The notes under the pieces: model-generated
Seen by the model: the letters and a program-made list of their open reading frames with translations, nothing else
What the model was told of the DNA's origin: nothing
Databases searched by the model: none
Made by a program: the position numbers and the translations under genes
From: Vibrio agarilyticus
GTDB lineage: Bacteria; Pseudomonadota; Gammaproteobacteria; Enterobacterales; Vibrionaceae
Direction of reading: 5' to 3'
NCBI RefSeq assembly: GCF_012641465.1
Contig: NZ_JABAIK010000008.1
Coordinates: 124,001 to 188,000, forward strand
Length of the DNA: 64,000 bases
In this document: positions 7,964-15,800 of the stretch, piece after piece
Position numbering within the stretch: the stretch's first letter is position 1
Layout: the number at the start of each line of letters is the position of its first letter

Positions 7964-10036
7964 ATGAGTATGGGTCCTGTAGGACTGTCAGGTGGCATGG
8001 ACATTAATGCCATGGTCAGCAAGATAGTCGATGCTGAACGTCTGCCACAGCAGCAGCGCATTGATAATGCGCGAGCAAAAGTGGAGACGAGTATCAGTGC
8101 CTATGGCCGACTCAAAGAATCCCTCGATACGATGAAAACATTGATGACCAATTTTCGTGACCAAAAAGCGTTTGCGGTGCGAAAAGTGGACACCAGTGAT
8201 GACACTGTTGTTTCTGCAACAGCCACGACCGACGCGATTGCTGGTAAGTATGCCATCGATGTGTTGCAGCTTGCTCAAAGTCATAAAGTGGCCTCTGAAG
8301 TTCTCGATAAAGAGGCAAAATTTGGCCCAGGCAAGCTGCAAATTTCTCTAGGTGACTCTCAATTTAATGTTTATGTTGATGGTCATTCAAAGTTGACCGA
8401 CGTTGTCCGTGCAGTTAACGGTTCTACCAATAACCCGGGTGTGCGAGCATCAATCATTAATGATGTGGATGGCCCGCGTATGGTACTCGCCTCGAATTTG
8501 TCGGGTGAAGCGAACCAGATGAAAGTCACGGTCGATGCCGAAAATCCTCAAGATCCGCTCAAAAAACTCGCCTATCAAACTCTTGAAGATCGAGTGAAAG
8601 CACTCGAGACGGCGCGAAGCAAAGCGCAAGCGATTATTTTGGCCAATGCGCCAGAAAATCAAAGCCAAGATGTGGCCGATGAGAAGGCCATCTCACCTAA
8701 GAATACCGATAGCGCTCCCGAAAAGGGGGAAGCTAGCCCAGATCAGAACGCCGCTCCCATCAATGATGCCAGGGCCCAATCGGCAAGCAATGCCCCTGTT
8801 TCTTCGTTTGGCGCGGCAGCGGCTGAAGCTGGTTATCAAGCGATAGCCGAGCGTCAAGCTCAAGCGGGTTTAATGCCTGATGAGCGTATTGGCGGCTGGT
8901 CTGACACCGCGTCTGGCACCTTGTTAGATTCTTATTACGAGCCAGAGCTGGAGCTTGATGAAGCCGCATTAGCTAAGGCGCCTGATGTTCCCGGATGGAC
9001 CAATACCGCCTCGGGGACGTTAACCGATTCTTACGAAACGGCTCGTGAAGCCAGAGCGCGCTTTGAGGCTGAGCAGGCGCAAATTGAGCGCGACTTAGCG
9101 GCAGAAAAAGCCATGCTTGAAGCTCAAGTTGCAAAAGAAAAAGCGGCGCTGCAATCGCGTGTCGAAAGCGGCGAGTTAACGCCAGAGCAGGCCAAAGCCA
9201 TCGAGCGCCAAGACTTAGCGCCGCAAGAGCGTCAGCGTCTAGAAACCATTGATGCAGCGCAAGCAGCACTGGTGAGCGCCGAGCAAGGTTTTGATACCTA
9301 CGCTGGAATGCAAGAAGTGCAAAAAGGGCAAGACTCTATTGTCGTGCTAGATGGTATTGCGCGTTTAGCCAGTAATAATAATGTGATTGAAAATGCCGTC
9401 GACGGCATCGACTTGACCATCAAAGGAAAGACTCCTGTTGGCAAAGCACCGGTGGAAATTGGTGTTGAGTTCGACCGGCCTAGTGTGCGCAGTGATATTG
9501 AGAATTTTGTTCAAGCGTACAATCAGTTTTACCAGACAGCCAAAGCGCTCAGCTCTTTTGATCCCACCACCGGGCAAAAAGGCCCTTTAGCGGGCGATAG
9601 TACGGTGCGTAATGCCGACTCTCGCCTTAAAGCGGTATTCTCGAGCCGAATTGAAAACGCACCCGATGATCTCAAAACCCTAACGGAATTTGGCATCACC
9701 ACCACGCGCACCGGCATGCTTGAAATTAATTACGAGATGCTCGATCGCCAATTGAATAAAAACTTCAATCAGTTAGAGAAATTTTTCGCAGGGCGAGAGG
9801 GTTTTGCACGTAAAATCGAAGATGCGATACAAGGTCTAACCGGCGTTGGTGGCTCAATTCGCACGCGAGAAACCAGCTTAACCGAAGAAAATTACCGACT
9901 CAGCGATGACCAGTTTACCCTAGACCGACGTATGGCCGGATTAGAGCAGCGCACTCACGCTCGATTTTCTGCAATGCAAGACGCGACGGGAAAAATGCAA
10001 GGTCAGTTGGGTGCATTAATGAATGCGTTGGGGTAA
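7964..10036 (+). CDS. fliD: Flagellar filament cap protein FliD (HAP2)
   Basis: A 690-residue filament cap; FliD pentamers sit at the tip and fold incoming flagellin. The N-terminal domain starts MSMGPVGLSGGMDINAMVSK, and the C-terminal domain holds the NFVQAYNQFY and LAGDSTVRN segments and the terminal coiled coil. It is longer than the 450-480 residues of enterobacterial FliD because of an insertion at about residues 215-450. That insertion holds two copies of a GWxxTASGTLxDSY peptide (codons at 8894-8943 and 8992-9040) followed by a long Ala/Glu/Gln-rich coiled coil. It is followed by flaI after only 3 bp. Confidence 0.95.
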   Translation: MSMGPVGLSGGMDINAMVSKIVDAERLPQQQRIDNARAKVETSISAYGRLKESLDTMKTLMTNFRDQKAFAVRKVDTSDDTVVSATATTDAIAGKYAIDVLQLAQSHKVASEVLDKEAKFGPGKLQISLGDSQFNVYVDGHSKLTDVVRAVNGSTNNPGVRASIINDVDGPRMVLASNLSGEANQMKVTVDAENPQDPLKKLAYQTLEDRVKALETARSKAQAIILANAPENQSQDVADEKAISPKNTDSAPEKGEASPDQNAAPINDARAQSASNAPVSSFGAAAAEAGYQAIAERQAQAGLMPDERIGGWSDTASGTLLDSYYEPELELDEAALAKAPDVPGWTNTASGTLTDSYETAREARARFEAEQAQIERDLAAEKAMLEAQVAKEKAALQSRVESGELTPEQAKAIERQDLAPQERQRLETIDAAQAALVSAEQGFDTYAGMQEVQKGQDSIVVLDGIARLASNNNVIENAVDGIDLTIKGKTPVGKAPVEIGVEFDRPSVRSDIENFVQAYNQFYQTAKALSSFDPTTGQKGPLAGDSTVRNADSRLKAVFSSRIENAPDDLKTLTEFGITTTRTGMLEINYEMLDRQLNKNFNQLEKFFAGREGFARKIEDAIQGLTGVGGSIRTRETSLTEENYRLSDDQFTLDRRMAGLEQRTHARFSAMQDATGKMQGQLGALMNALG

Positions 10037-10039
10037 CCG

Positions 10040-10360
10040 ATGAGTTCTGACAATTTCGCCCAACTGATTGCTGCATTGAGTGAGCTTGATCAGCTTATTG
10101 AGCAAGAGTTGAAAAAATCGACCACAAATACTGAAGATATTGTTGGTTTGGTCGATAGCAGAGAAGAGATAGTTATCTCATTGCTTAATCAGCTGACGAT
10201 ACAGCCCGAACTAAAGCAGCAGCCAGAATGGCAAAGTGTGGTGCAAAGAACGCAAACATTATTGGTTCAAATGCAGCAAGAGACCGCCGTCGCGGGACGC
10301 GCATTGCAACAGTATCGTCAAGGTCAGCGCTCGATTCAGCACTACAAAAGATTTACATAA
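10040..10360 (+). CDS. flaI: Flagellar protein FlaI (FliT-like)
   Basis: A 106-residue, mainly helical protein between fliD and fliS, the place of FlaI in Vibrio and of the FliD chaperone FliT in enterobacteria. It has a leucine-rich N-terminal helix (IAALSELDQLIEQEL), a central DSREEIVISLLNQL helix and a basic C-terminus. Function as an export chaperone for the cap protein is inferred from position and helical character, not from sequence identity to FliT. It starts 3 bp after fliD and stops 12 bp before fliS. Confidence 0.82.
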   Translation: MSSDNFAQLIAALSELDQLIEQELKKSTTNTEDIVGLVDSREEIVISLLNQLTIQPELKQQPEWQSVVQRTQTLLVQMQQETAVAGRALQQYRQGQRSIQHYKRFT

Positions 10361-10372
10361 AAGAGGAATATT

Positions 10373-10783
10373 ATGCGCGGTTCTTTACAGGCATACAAAA
10401 AAGTCTCGGTGGACAGTCAGCTCAGTGCTGCGTCACCACACAAAGTGATTCAGATGCTGATGGCTGGCGCCGTTGAGCGTTTGATTCAGGGTAAAGCCGC
10501 GATGATGGCGGGTAATATTCCAGTAAAAGGCGAGCGCCTAGGCAAGGCGTTAGACATTATCATTGGCCTTCGCAGCTGCCTGTCGATGGCCGACGGTGGT
10601 GATATAGCTCGAAACCTCGATCAATTGTATGAGTTTATGATAACCCAAATATCGAATGCGAATCACAAAAATGATCCTCAGGGTATTGATGACGTTATCG
10701 AGATTATTCGTGAAATTAAGTCTGCTTGGGATCAAATTCCGGCAGAATATCACAATTTGACCGCTGCAGAGGTCGGAATTTAA
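10373..10783 (+). CDS. fliS: Flagellin export chaperone FliS
   Basis: A 136-residue cytoplasmic chaperone that binds the disordered C-terminus of flagellin and prevents early polymerisation. The conserved N-terminus YKKVSVDSQLSAASPHKVIQM, the central GKALDIIIGLRSCL and the LYEFMITQI helix are diagnostic. GAGG lies before the ATG. It is the last gene of the flaG operon (flaJ in older Vibrio nomenclature). A terminator at 10859-10887 follows. Confidence 0.95.
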   Translation: MRGSLQAYKKVSVDSQLSAASPHKVIQMLMAGAVERLIQGKAAMMAGNIPVKGERLGKALDIIIGLRSCLSMADGGDIARNLDQLYEFMITQISNANHKNDPQGIDDVIEIIREIKSAWDQIPAEYHNLTAAEVGI

Positions 10784-10858
10784 CCAGAGTAGCGTCAAAT
10801 TCCCGTGCATTAAGTATCTAATTGCTCGGTTGCCTTATTTATTTATTTAAATAGAATA

Positions 10859-10887
10859 GAAGTCATTAGGTCACTAGTGGCTTTTTT
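10859..10887 (+). terminator. Intrinsic terminator of the flaG-fliS operon
   Basis: AAGTCATTAG and CTAGTGGCTT form a 10-bp stem (two G-T pairs) with loop GTCA, followed by seven T residues. The remaining 190 bp up to flrA hold its promoter region; I see no clear boxes. Confidence 0.7.
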
Positions 10888-11081
10888 TCATTTTTTTGTT
10901 GTCGAATAATAACAAGAATGTGGTGTGGGTCAGAAAATTGTCGTTATGCGACAACATGTGATCTTTTCCCCAAATTGCAGATTGACGATTCACTTTAGCC
11001 AAAGAACTGGTTTGGCTAATTATTAATCTGATATTTTTTCGTCATAAACCAAAAAATAATAGTAAGGCAATCACTCTCGAT

Positions 11082-12548
11082 ATGCATGGTTTGACAAAAT
11101 TGCTGGTCATCGATGATGACGCTCAAAGCCGCTTAACATTAAGCAATATTCTCGAGTTTGTCGGGGAGCATTGTGACGCCTTCTCATCGAGTCAATTGCC
11201 TCAACTTGACTGGTCACTTTCGTGGACCGGCTGCATTTTAGGCTCAATTCATCGCGATGATGATCGCGCCGCGGTTATTGCACAATTACAGCAACACCAT
11301 CACATTCCTTTGCTCATATTGGGCAATGTTGATCATCGTGTCGAAAATTTGACGAGTTACGTTGGTGATCTCGAACTGCCCTTGAATTACCCGCAGTTGA
11401 GCGAAGCGTTACGCCACTGCAAGGAGTTTTTAGGGCGCAAAGGGGTGAACGTGATTGCATCGACACGCAAAAACACCTTGTTTCGCAGTTTGGTCGGACA
11501 AAGTCCAGGCATCCAAGAGGTGCGACACCTGATTGAACAAGTGTCGCATGCCGATGCTAATGTTCTTATTTTAGGAGAGTCTGGCACGGGTAAAGAGGTG
11601 GTTGCACGCAATATCCACTACCACTCAAGCTACAGTAAAGGCCCATTTGTGCCAATAAACTGTGGCGCAATTCCACCCGACTTACTGGAAAGTGAGCTTT
11701 TTGGTCATGAAAAAGGCGCGTTTACCGGTGCATTAACTGCGCGTAAAGGGCGTTTTGAGCTGGCCAATGGTGGCACCATCTTCCTTGATGAAATTGGTGA
11801 TATGCCGATGCCGATGCAGGTCAAATTACTTCGCGTCTTACAAGAGCGCAGTTTTGAGCGCGTTGGTGGCAATAGCACCATTAAGGTGAATGTGCGTGTC
11901 GTGGCAGCAACGCACCGTAATTTGGAGCAGATGATTGCCGATGACACCTTTCGCGAAGATCTTTACTACCGCCTGAACGTGTTTCCAATCGAGATGCCAG
12001 CCCTACGCGAACGTAAAGCGGATATTCCTCTATTGCTGCAAGAGCTGATGGCGCGAATGGAAGCGGAAGGGGGCAAACCCGTCTGTTTTACCCCTCGTGC
12101 GGTGAATTCACTGATGGAGCATCATTGGCCTGGTAATGTGCGCGAATTAGCCAACCTGATTGAGCGTATGGTGATTCTATACCCAAACAGTTTGGTCGAT
12201 GTGAATCATTTACCGACGAAGTATCGTTACAGCGATATTCCAGAGTTTCAGCCCGAAATGAACTGTTTTGGAAATGTAGAAGAGCAAGAGCGCGATGTGC
12301 TTGCCAATATTTTTTCCGAAGATTTTTGTTTTGAAGAACAAAATGAATTTGATGACCATTTTGATGCGCCACAAGCTCTGCCTTCAACCGGGGTCAACCT
12401 CAAAGAGATGGTGGCCGAGCTTGAAGTGAATCTGATTAATCAAGCGCTTGAGGCCCAGGCAGGCATCGTGGCACGCGCCGCGGATATGCTCGGTATGCGC
12501 CGCACGACGCTGGTGGAAAAAATGCGCAAATACAATTTGCAGCGCTGA
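11082..12548 (+). CDS. flrA: Flagellar master regulator FlrA (sigma-54 activator)
   Basis: A 488-residue bacterial enhancer-binding protein of the FleQ/FlrA type that activates class II flagellar promoters with RpoN. Residues 1-115 form a receiver-like FleQ domain lacking the usual phospho-acceptor aspartate (the third strand reads CILGS). The AAA+ domain has Walker A GESGTGKE at 165-172, the sigma-54 loop GAFTGA at 212-217 and Walker B GTIFLDEIGD at 231-240. A Fis-type helix-turn-helix (AADMLGMRRTTLVEKMRKY) ends the protein. In V. cholerae FlrA is inhibited by c-di-GMP. No sigma-54 promoter precedes it, as expected for the top of the cascade. Confidence 0.96.
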   Translation: MHGLTKLLVIDDDAQSRLTLSNILEFVGEHCDAFSSSQLPQLDWSLSWTGCILGSIHRDDDRAAVIAQLQQHHHIPLLILGNVDHRVENLTSYVGDLELPLNYPQLSEALRHCKEFLGRKGVNVIASTRKNTLFRSLVGQSPGIQEVRHLIEQVSHADANVLILGESGTGKEVVARNIHYHSSYSKGPFVPINCGAIPPDLLESELFGHEKGAFTGALTARKGRFELANGGTIFLDEIGDMPMPMQVKLLRVLQERSFERVGGNSTIKVNVRVVAATHRNLEQMIADDTFREDLYYRLNVFPIEMPALRERKADIPLLLQELMARMEAEGGKPVCFTPRAVNSLMEHHWPGNVRELANLIERMVILYPNSLVDVNHLPTKYRYSDIPEFQPEMNCFGNVEEQERDVLANIFSEDFCFEEQNEFDDHFDAPQALPSTGVNLKEMVAELEVNLINQALEAQAGIVARAADMLGMRRTTLVEKMRKYNLQR

Positions 12549-12639
12549 GCGGTTACACACGCGCTATACCAGCAGGTTAAGCCGTGATTGAATGGCGGCT
12601 TAACGTCAAAAATTTGTCTTCAGACCAGCAAAATAGCGA

Positions 12640-12654
12640 TGGCACGTGCTTTGC
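12640..12654 (+). promoter_or_regulatory. Sigma-54 promoter of flrBC
   Basis: TGGCACG at 12640-12646 and TTGC at 12651-12654, with 10 bp between the invariant GG and GC; nearly perfect RpoN consensus. It lies about 50 bp before flrB and should be activated by FlrA. Confidence 0.92.
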
Positions 12655-12702
12655 GTAGTGCATTGTATTGATTGACCGCCAGAAGAGCCTTCGAGCCATT
12701 TT

Positions 12703-13761
12703 ATGAACTCAGTGACCAATTTATCGCACCTTGATTCTGTTGAACATCAAGTTGAGCGATATAAGCAAGTGTTAGAGGTGATGCCGGCTGGGGTCATCTT
12801 GCTTGATACGCAGGGGGTGGTGCGTGAAGCCAACCCTGAAGCGTATCGTATTTTGCAAGTGCCGTTAGTGGATGAAAAATGGGTCACGGTGATCCAAACC
12901 GCGTTCGATCCACGAGAAGATGACGGCCATGAAATTTCACTACGAAATGGTCGGCGTGTTCGCTTGGCGATTTCAGCCTCAGCAACCGGTCAACTGATCT
13001 TAATTACGGATTTAACCGAAACTCGCTTACTGCAATCTCGAGTCAGTGATTTGCAGCGTTTATCATCTTTAGGCCGTATGGTCGCCTCGCTTGCCCACCA
13101 AGTGCGCACACCGCTGTCGAGTGCCATGCTTTACGCCTCAAACTTAAGTGCGCCCAATTTGCCCAGCGCGACTCGAGATCGCTTTCAAACAAAATTAATG
13201 GATCGGCTGCATGACTTAGAAAAGCAGGTCAATGATATGTTGCTGTTTGCCAAAGGTGGCGACAATAAGGTGTTAAATCGATTCTCCATTCAAATGTTGG
13301 TGGATGAATTTTACCCTATGGTGGAAACCGCACTTCGCAGTAATGCCATTGATTATCATCAAGAAGTTGAGCAAGCGCACGTCACAATGCTTGGAAACGT
13401 CAATGCCATTGCCTCAGCACTAAGTAATCTGGTATTGAATGCAGTACAAATAGCGGGAAAAGAAGCGCAAATCGATATCTATTTTCGCGCGGTAAACGGT
13501 GAGTTGCGAGTCTCAGTGCAAGATAGTGGGCCGGGCGTGCCTCACGAGTTGCAACAAAAAATCATGGAGCCATTTTTTACCACGCGATCTCAGGGCACAG
13601 GGCTTGGATTGGCAGTCGTACAGATGGTGTGTCGCGCTCATGGTGGTCGATTGGAATTATTGTCCGAGCCCGGTGATGGTGCCTGCTTCACGGTTTGTCT
13701 TCCCTTAGAAACCTCGTCCTCGGTGAGCGCCGAGTCGCAACCGAATCAACAGGAGTGCTAA
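12703..13761 (+). CDS. flrB: Flagellar sensor histidine kinase FlrB
   Basis: A 352-residue soluble histidine kinase without transmembrane segments. A PAS-like domain covers about residues 20-110 (MPAGVILLDTQGVVREANPEA). The phospho-acceptor lies in LAHQVRTPLSS (His132). The HATPase domain has the N box LVLNAVQIA, the G1 box DSGPGVP and the G2 box TGLGLAVV. FlrB phosphorylates FlrC to switch on class III genes; in Vibrio it responds to completion of the MS-ring/C-ring. It ends directly against flrC (stop 13761, ATG 13762), so the two are translationally coupled. Confidence 0.95.
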   Translation: MNSVTNLSHLDSVEHQVERYKQVLEVMPAGVILLDTQGVVREANPEAYRILQVPLVDEKWVTVIQTAFDPREDDGHEISLRNGRRVRLAISASATGQLILITDLTETRLLQSRVSDLQRLSSLGRMVASLAHQVRTPLSSAMLYASNLSAPNLPSATRDRFQTKLMDRLHDLEKQVNDMLLFAKGGDNKVLNRFSIQMLVDEFYPMVETALRSNAIDYHQEVEQAHVTMLGNVNAIASALSNLVLNAVQIAGKEAQIDIYFRAVNGELRVSVQDSGPGVPHELQQKIMEPFFTTRSQGTGLGLAVVQMVCRAHGGRLELLSEPGDGACFTVCLPLETSSSVSAESQPNQQEC

Positions 13762-15264
13762 ATGGCACAAAGCAAAGTATTGATCGTCGAAGACGATGCG
13801 GGGTTACGCGAGGCTCTGGTTGATACGCTCGCGCTGGCAGGTTACGCGTGGCTTGAAGCCGATTGCGCCGAAGAGGCGCTGCTTAAACTCAAAGCGGAGC
13901 CGGTTGATATTGTTGTCACCGATGTGCAAATGGCTGGAATGGGCGGCTTGGCGCTATTGCGCAGCATTAAACAGCATTGGCCTAATTTGCCGGTGTTGCT
14001 GATGACCGCTTATGCCAACATTGAAGATGCTGTGTCTGCAATGAAAGATGGCGCTATTGATTATATGGCGAAACCTTTTGCACCAGAAGTGCTCTTGAAC
14101 ATGGTGAGCCGTTATGCGCCGGTCAAATCAGAGGACAACGGCGACGCCGTGGTTGCCGATGAAAAGAGTTTAAGGCTACTGGCACTGGCCGATAAGGTGG
14201 CTCGTACAGATGCGAATGTGATGGTGCTTGGGCCGAGCGGTTCTGGCAAAGAGGTAATGTCACGTTACATTCATAATGCCTCGTTGCGTAAAGATGGCCC
14301 TTTTGTCGCGATTAACTGCGCAGCCATTCCAGATAATATGCTGGAAGCGACGCTTTTTGGTTATGAGAAAGGCGCCTTTACCGGGGCGGTACAAGCGTGC
14401 CCGGGTAAATTTGAGCAAGCACAAGGCGGCACTATTTTGCTTGATGAAATCAGCGAAATGGATTTAAACCTTCAAGCAAAATTGCTGCGAGTACTGCAAG
14501 AGCGCGAAGTGGAACGCTTGGGCAGTCGCAAAAGTATTAAGTTGGATGTGCGTGTCTTAGCCACCAGTAACCGCGACCTTAAACAGTACGTTGAAACGGG
14601 AAATTTTCGTGAAGATTTATATTATCGCCTTAACGTTTTTCCATTGATGTGGCCCGCTTTGTGCGATAGGCCGGGCGACATTGAGCCGCTTGCACATCAT
14701 TTGGCGGAACGCCACTGTAGCAAAATGGGCCTGATAACCCCACAGTTCTCGCTTTCTGCGTTAAATAAGCTTCGCGCTTATCGTTGGCCTGGTAATGTCC
14801 GTGAACTTGATAACGTCATTCAACGGGCGCTGATCCTCAGTAACAATAGCGCCATTGATGGTGAGCATATTCTGCTCGAGGGCGTTGATTGGCATGATGC
14901 CAGCTCGCTTCAGCAAGTGGTGGAATTTCCTCAAACGGCAGCTCCGAATATCAAGCCGCAAGCGCTTCCTGAGGTATCGCATCCAACGGCCCATCGCACT
15001 GCGATGGCAGAGCCAGCAAGTTGGGCTCCAGCGAGCAATGAGGCATCGGCACCGGCTGGCGTAAATGAGATGTTGCGCTCGGCTTCTTTAGGCGAAGGGC
15101 TTGGTGGCGAGCTGCGAGATCAAGAGTATGCGATCATTTTAGAGACCTTGATTGAGTGCCAAGGACGCCGCAAAGAGATGGCAGACAAGTTGGGCATCAG
15201 CCCTCGGACTTTGCGCTATAAGTTGGCAAAAATGCGCGATGCAGGAATTGATATTCCTAACTAA
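13762..15264 (+). CDS. flrC: Flagellar response regulator FlrC (sigma-54 activator)
   Basis: A 500-residue NtrC-type regulator. The receiver domain has acceptor Asp54 (VVTDVQM) and the MTAYA and KPF signatures; the AAA+ domain has Walker A GPSGSGKE (157-164) and GAFTGA (204-209). The C-terminal Fis-like helix-turn-helix is MADKLGISPRTLRYKLAKMR. Phosphorylated by FlrB, it activates sigma-54 promoters of class III genes, often from sites downstream of the start. Likely targets here are flaG and parts of the fli operon. A long Pro/Ala-rich linker (about residues 385-445) joins AAA+ and DNA-binding domains. Confidence 0.96.
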   Translation: MAQSKVLIVEDDAGLREALVDTLALAGYAWLEADCAEEALLKLKAEPVDIVVTDVQMAGMGGLALLRSIKQHWPNLPVLLMTAYANIEDAVSAMKDGAIDYMAKPFAPEVLLNMVSRYAPVKSEDNGDAVVADEKSLRLLALADKVARTDANVMVLGPSGSGKEVMSRYIHNASLRKDGPFVAINCAAIPDNMLEATLFGYEKGAFTGAVQACPGKFEQAQGGTILLDEISEMDLNLQAKLLRVLQEREVERLGSRKSIKLDVRVLATSNRDLKQYVETGNFREDLYYRLNVFPLMWPALCDRPGDIEPLAHHLAERHCSKMGLITPQFSLSALNKLRAYRWPGNVRELDNVIQRALILSNNSAIDGEHILLEGVDWHDASSLQQVVEFPQTAAPNIKPQALPEVSHPTAHRTAMAEPASWAPASNEASAPAGVNEMLRSASLGEGLGGELRDQEYAIILETLIECQGRRKEMADKLGISPRTLRYKLAKMRDAGIDIPN

Positions 15265-15292
15265 GTTCGCTCGCACGACAACATCGTGACAC

Positions 15293-15308
15293 TGGCATGC
15301 GCTTTGCA
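15293..15308 (+). promoter_or_regulatory. Sigma-54 promoter of the fliE operon
   Basis: TGGCATG at 15293-15299 and TTGCA at 15304-15308 with the 10-bp GG-GC spacing of RpoN promoters. It lies 60 bp before fliE and starts the large basal-body/export operon. Confidence 0.9.
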
Positions 15309-15368
15309 GCGTCAAAATAGTGTGATGATACGAAATCAACCAGTCAATAATTTGGCTTTGAGGATGTT

Positions 15369-15680
15369 ATGAGAATTGATGGATTTAGCGGTGAAATGCG
15401 CACCATGATGCTTGAAGCCAGCAATACCGCCACTGCGCCATCGGGCGCAAAAGTGGGCGCTGATTTTAATGACATGCTAACGCAGGCGTTAAATAACGTG
15501 AATGGGCTGCAAAAAACCTCGGGAGATCTGCAAACCCGTTTTGATCGCGGTGATGCTGATGTGTCATTATCGGATGTGATGATTGCGCGCAATAAATCAA
15601 GTGTAGCCTTTGAAGCAACGGTGCAAATTCGAAATAAATTGGTTGATGCATACAAAGAATTAATGAACATGCCGGTGTAA
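15369..15680 (+). CDS. fliE: Hook-basal body protein FliE
   Basis: A 103-residue protein that joins the MS-ring to the proximal rod and is the first secreted rod component. The C-terminal helix with DVMIARNKSSVAFEATVQIRN and the terminal AYKELMNMPV are conserved FliE features. GAGG lies before the ATG. First gene of the fliEFGHIJ... operon behind a sigma-54 promoter; 120 bp separate it from fliF. That gap contains a palindrome (15694-15724, ATACC/GGGTAT around TTCA/TGAA) that could attenuate or stabilise the message. Confidence 0.95.
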   Translation: MRIDGFSGEMRTMMLEASNTATAPSGAKVGADFNDMLTQALNNVNGLQKTSGDLQTRFDRGDADVSLSDVMIARNKSSVAFEATVQIRNKLVDAYKELMNMPV

Positions 15681-15800
15681 TAAGCTCATAGCCATACCTC
15701 AGCAATTTCAAATGAAGTGGGTATTATCGCGCATTACGGATTAAAGGCATCGCGTGGCTATTGGCATGTTAAACAGTATCAGAGTAGTTAGGTAAACGAA

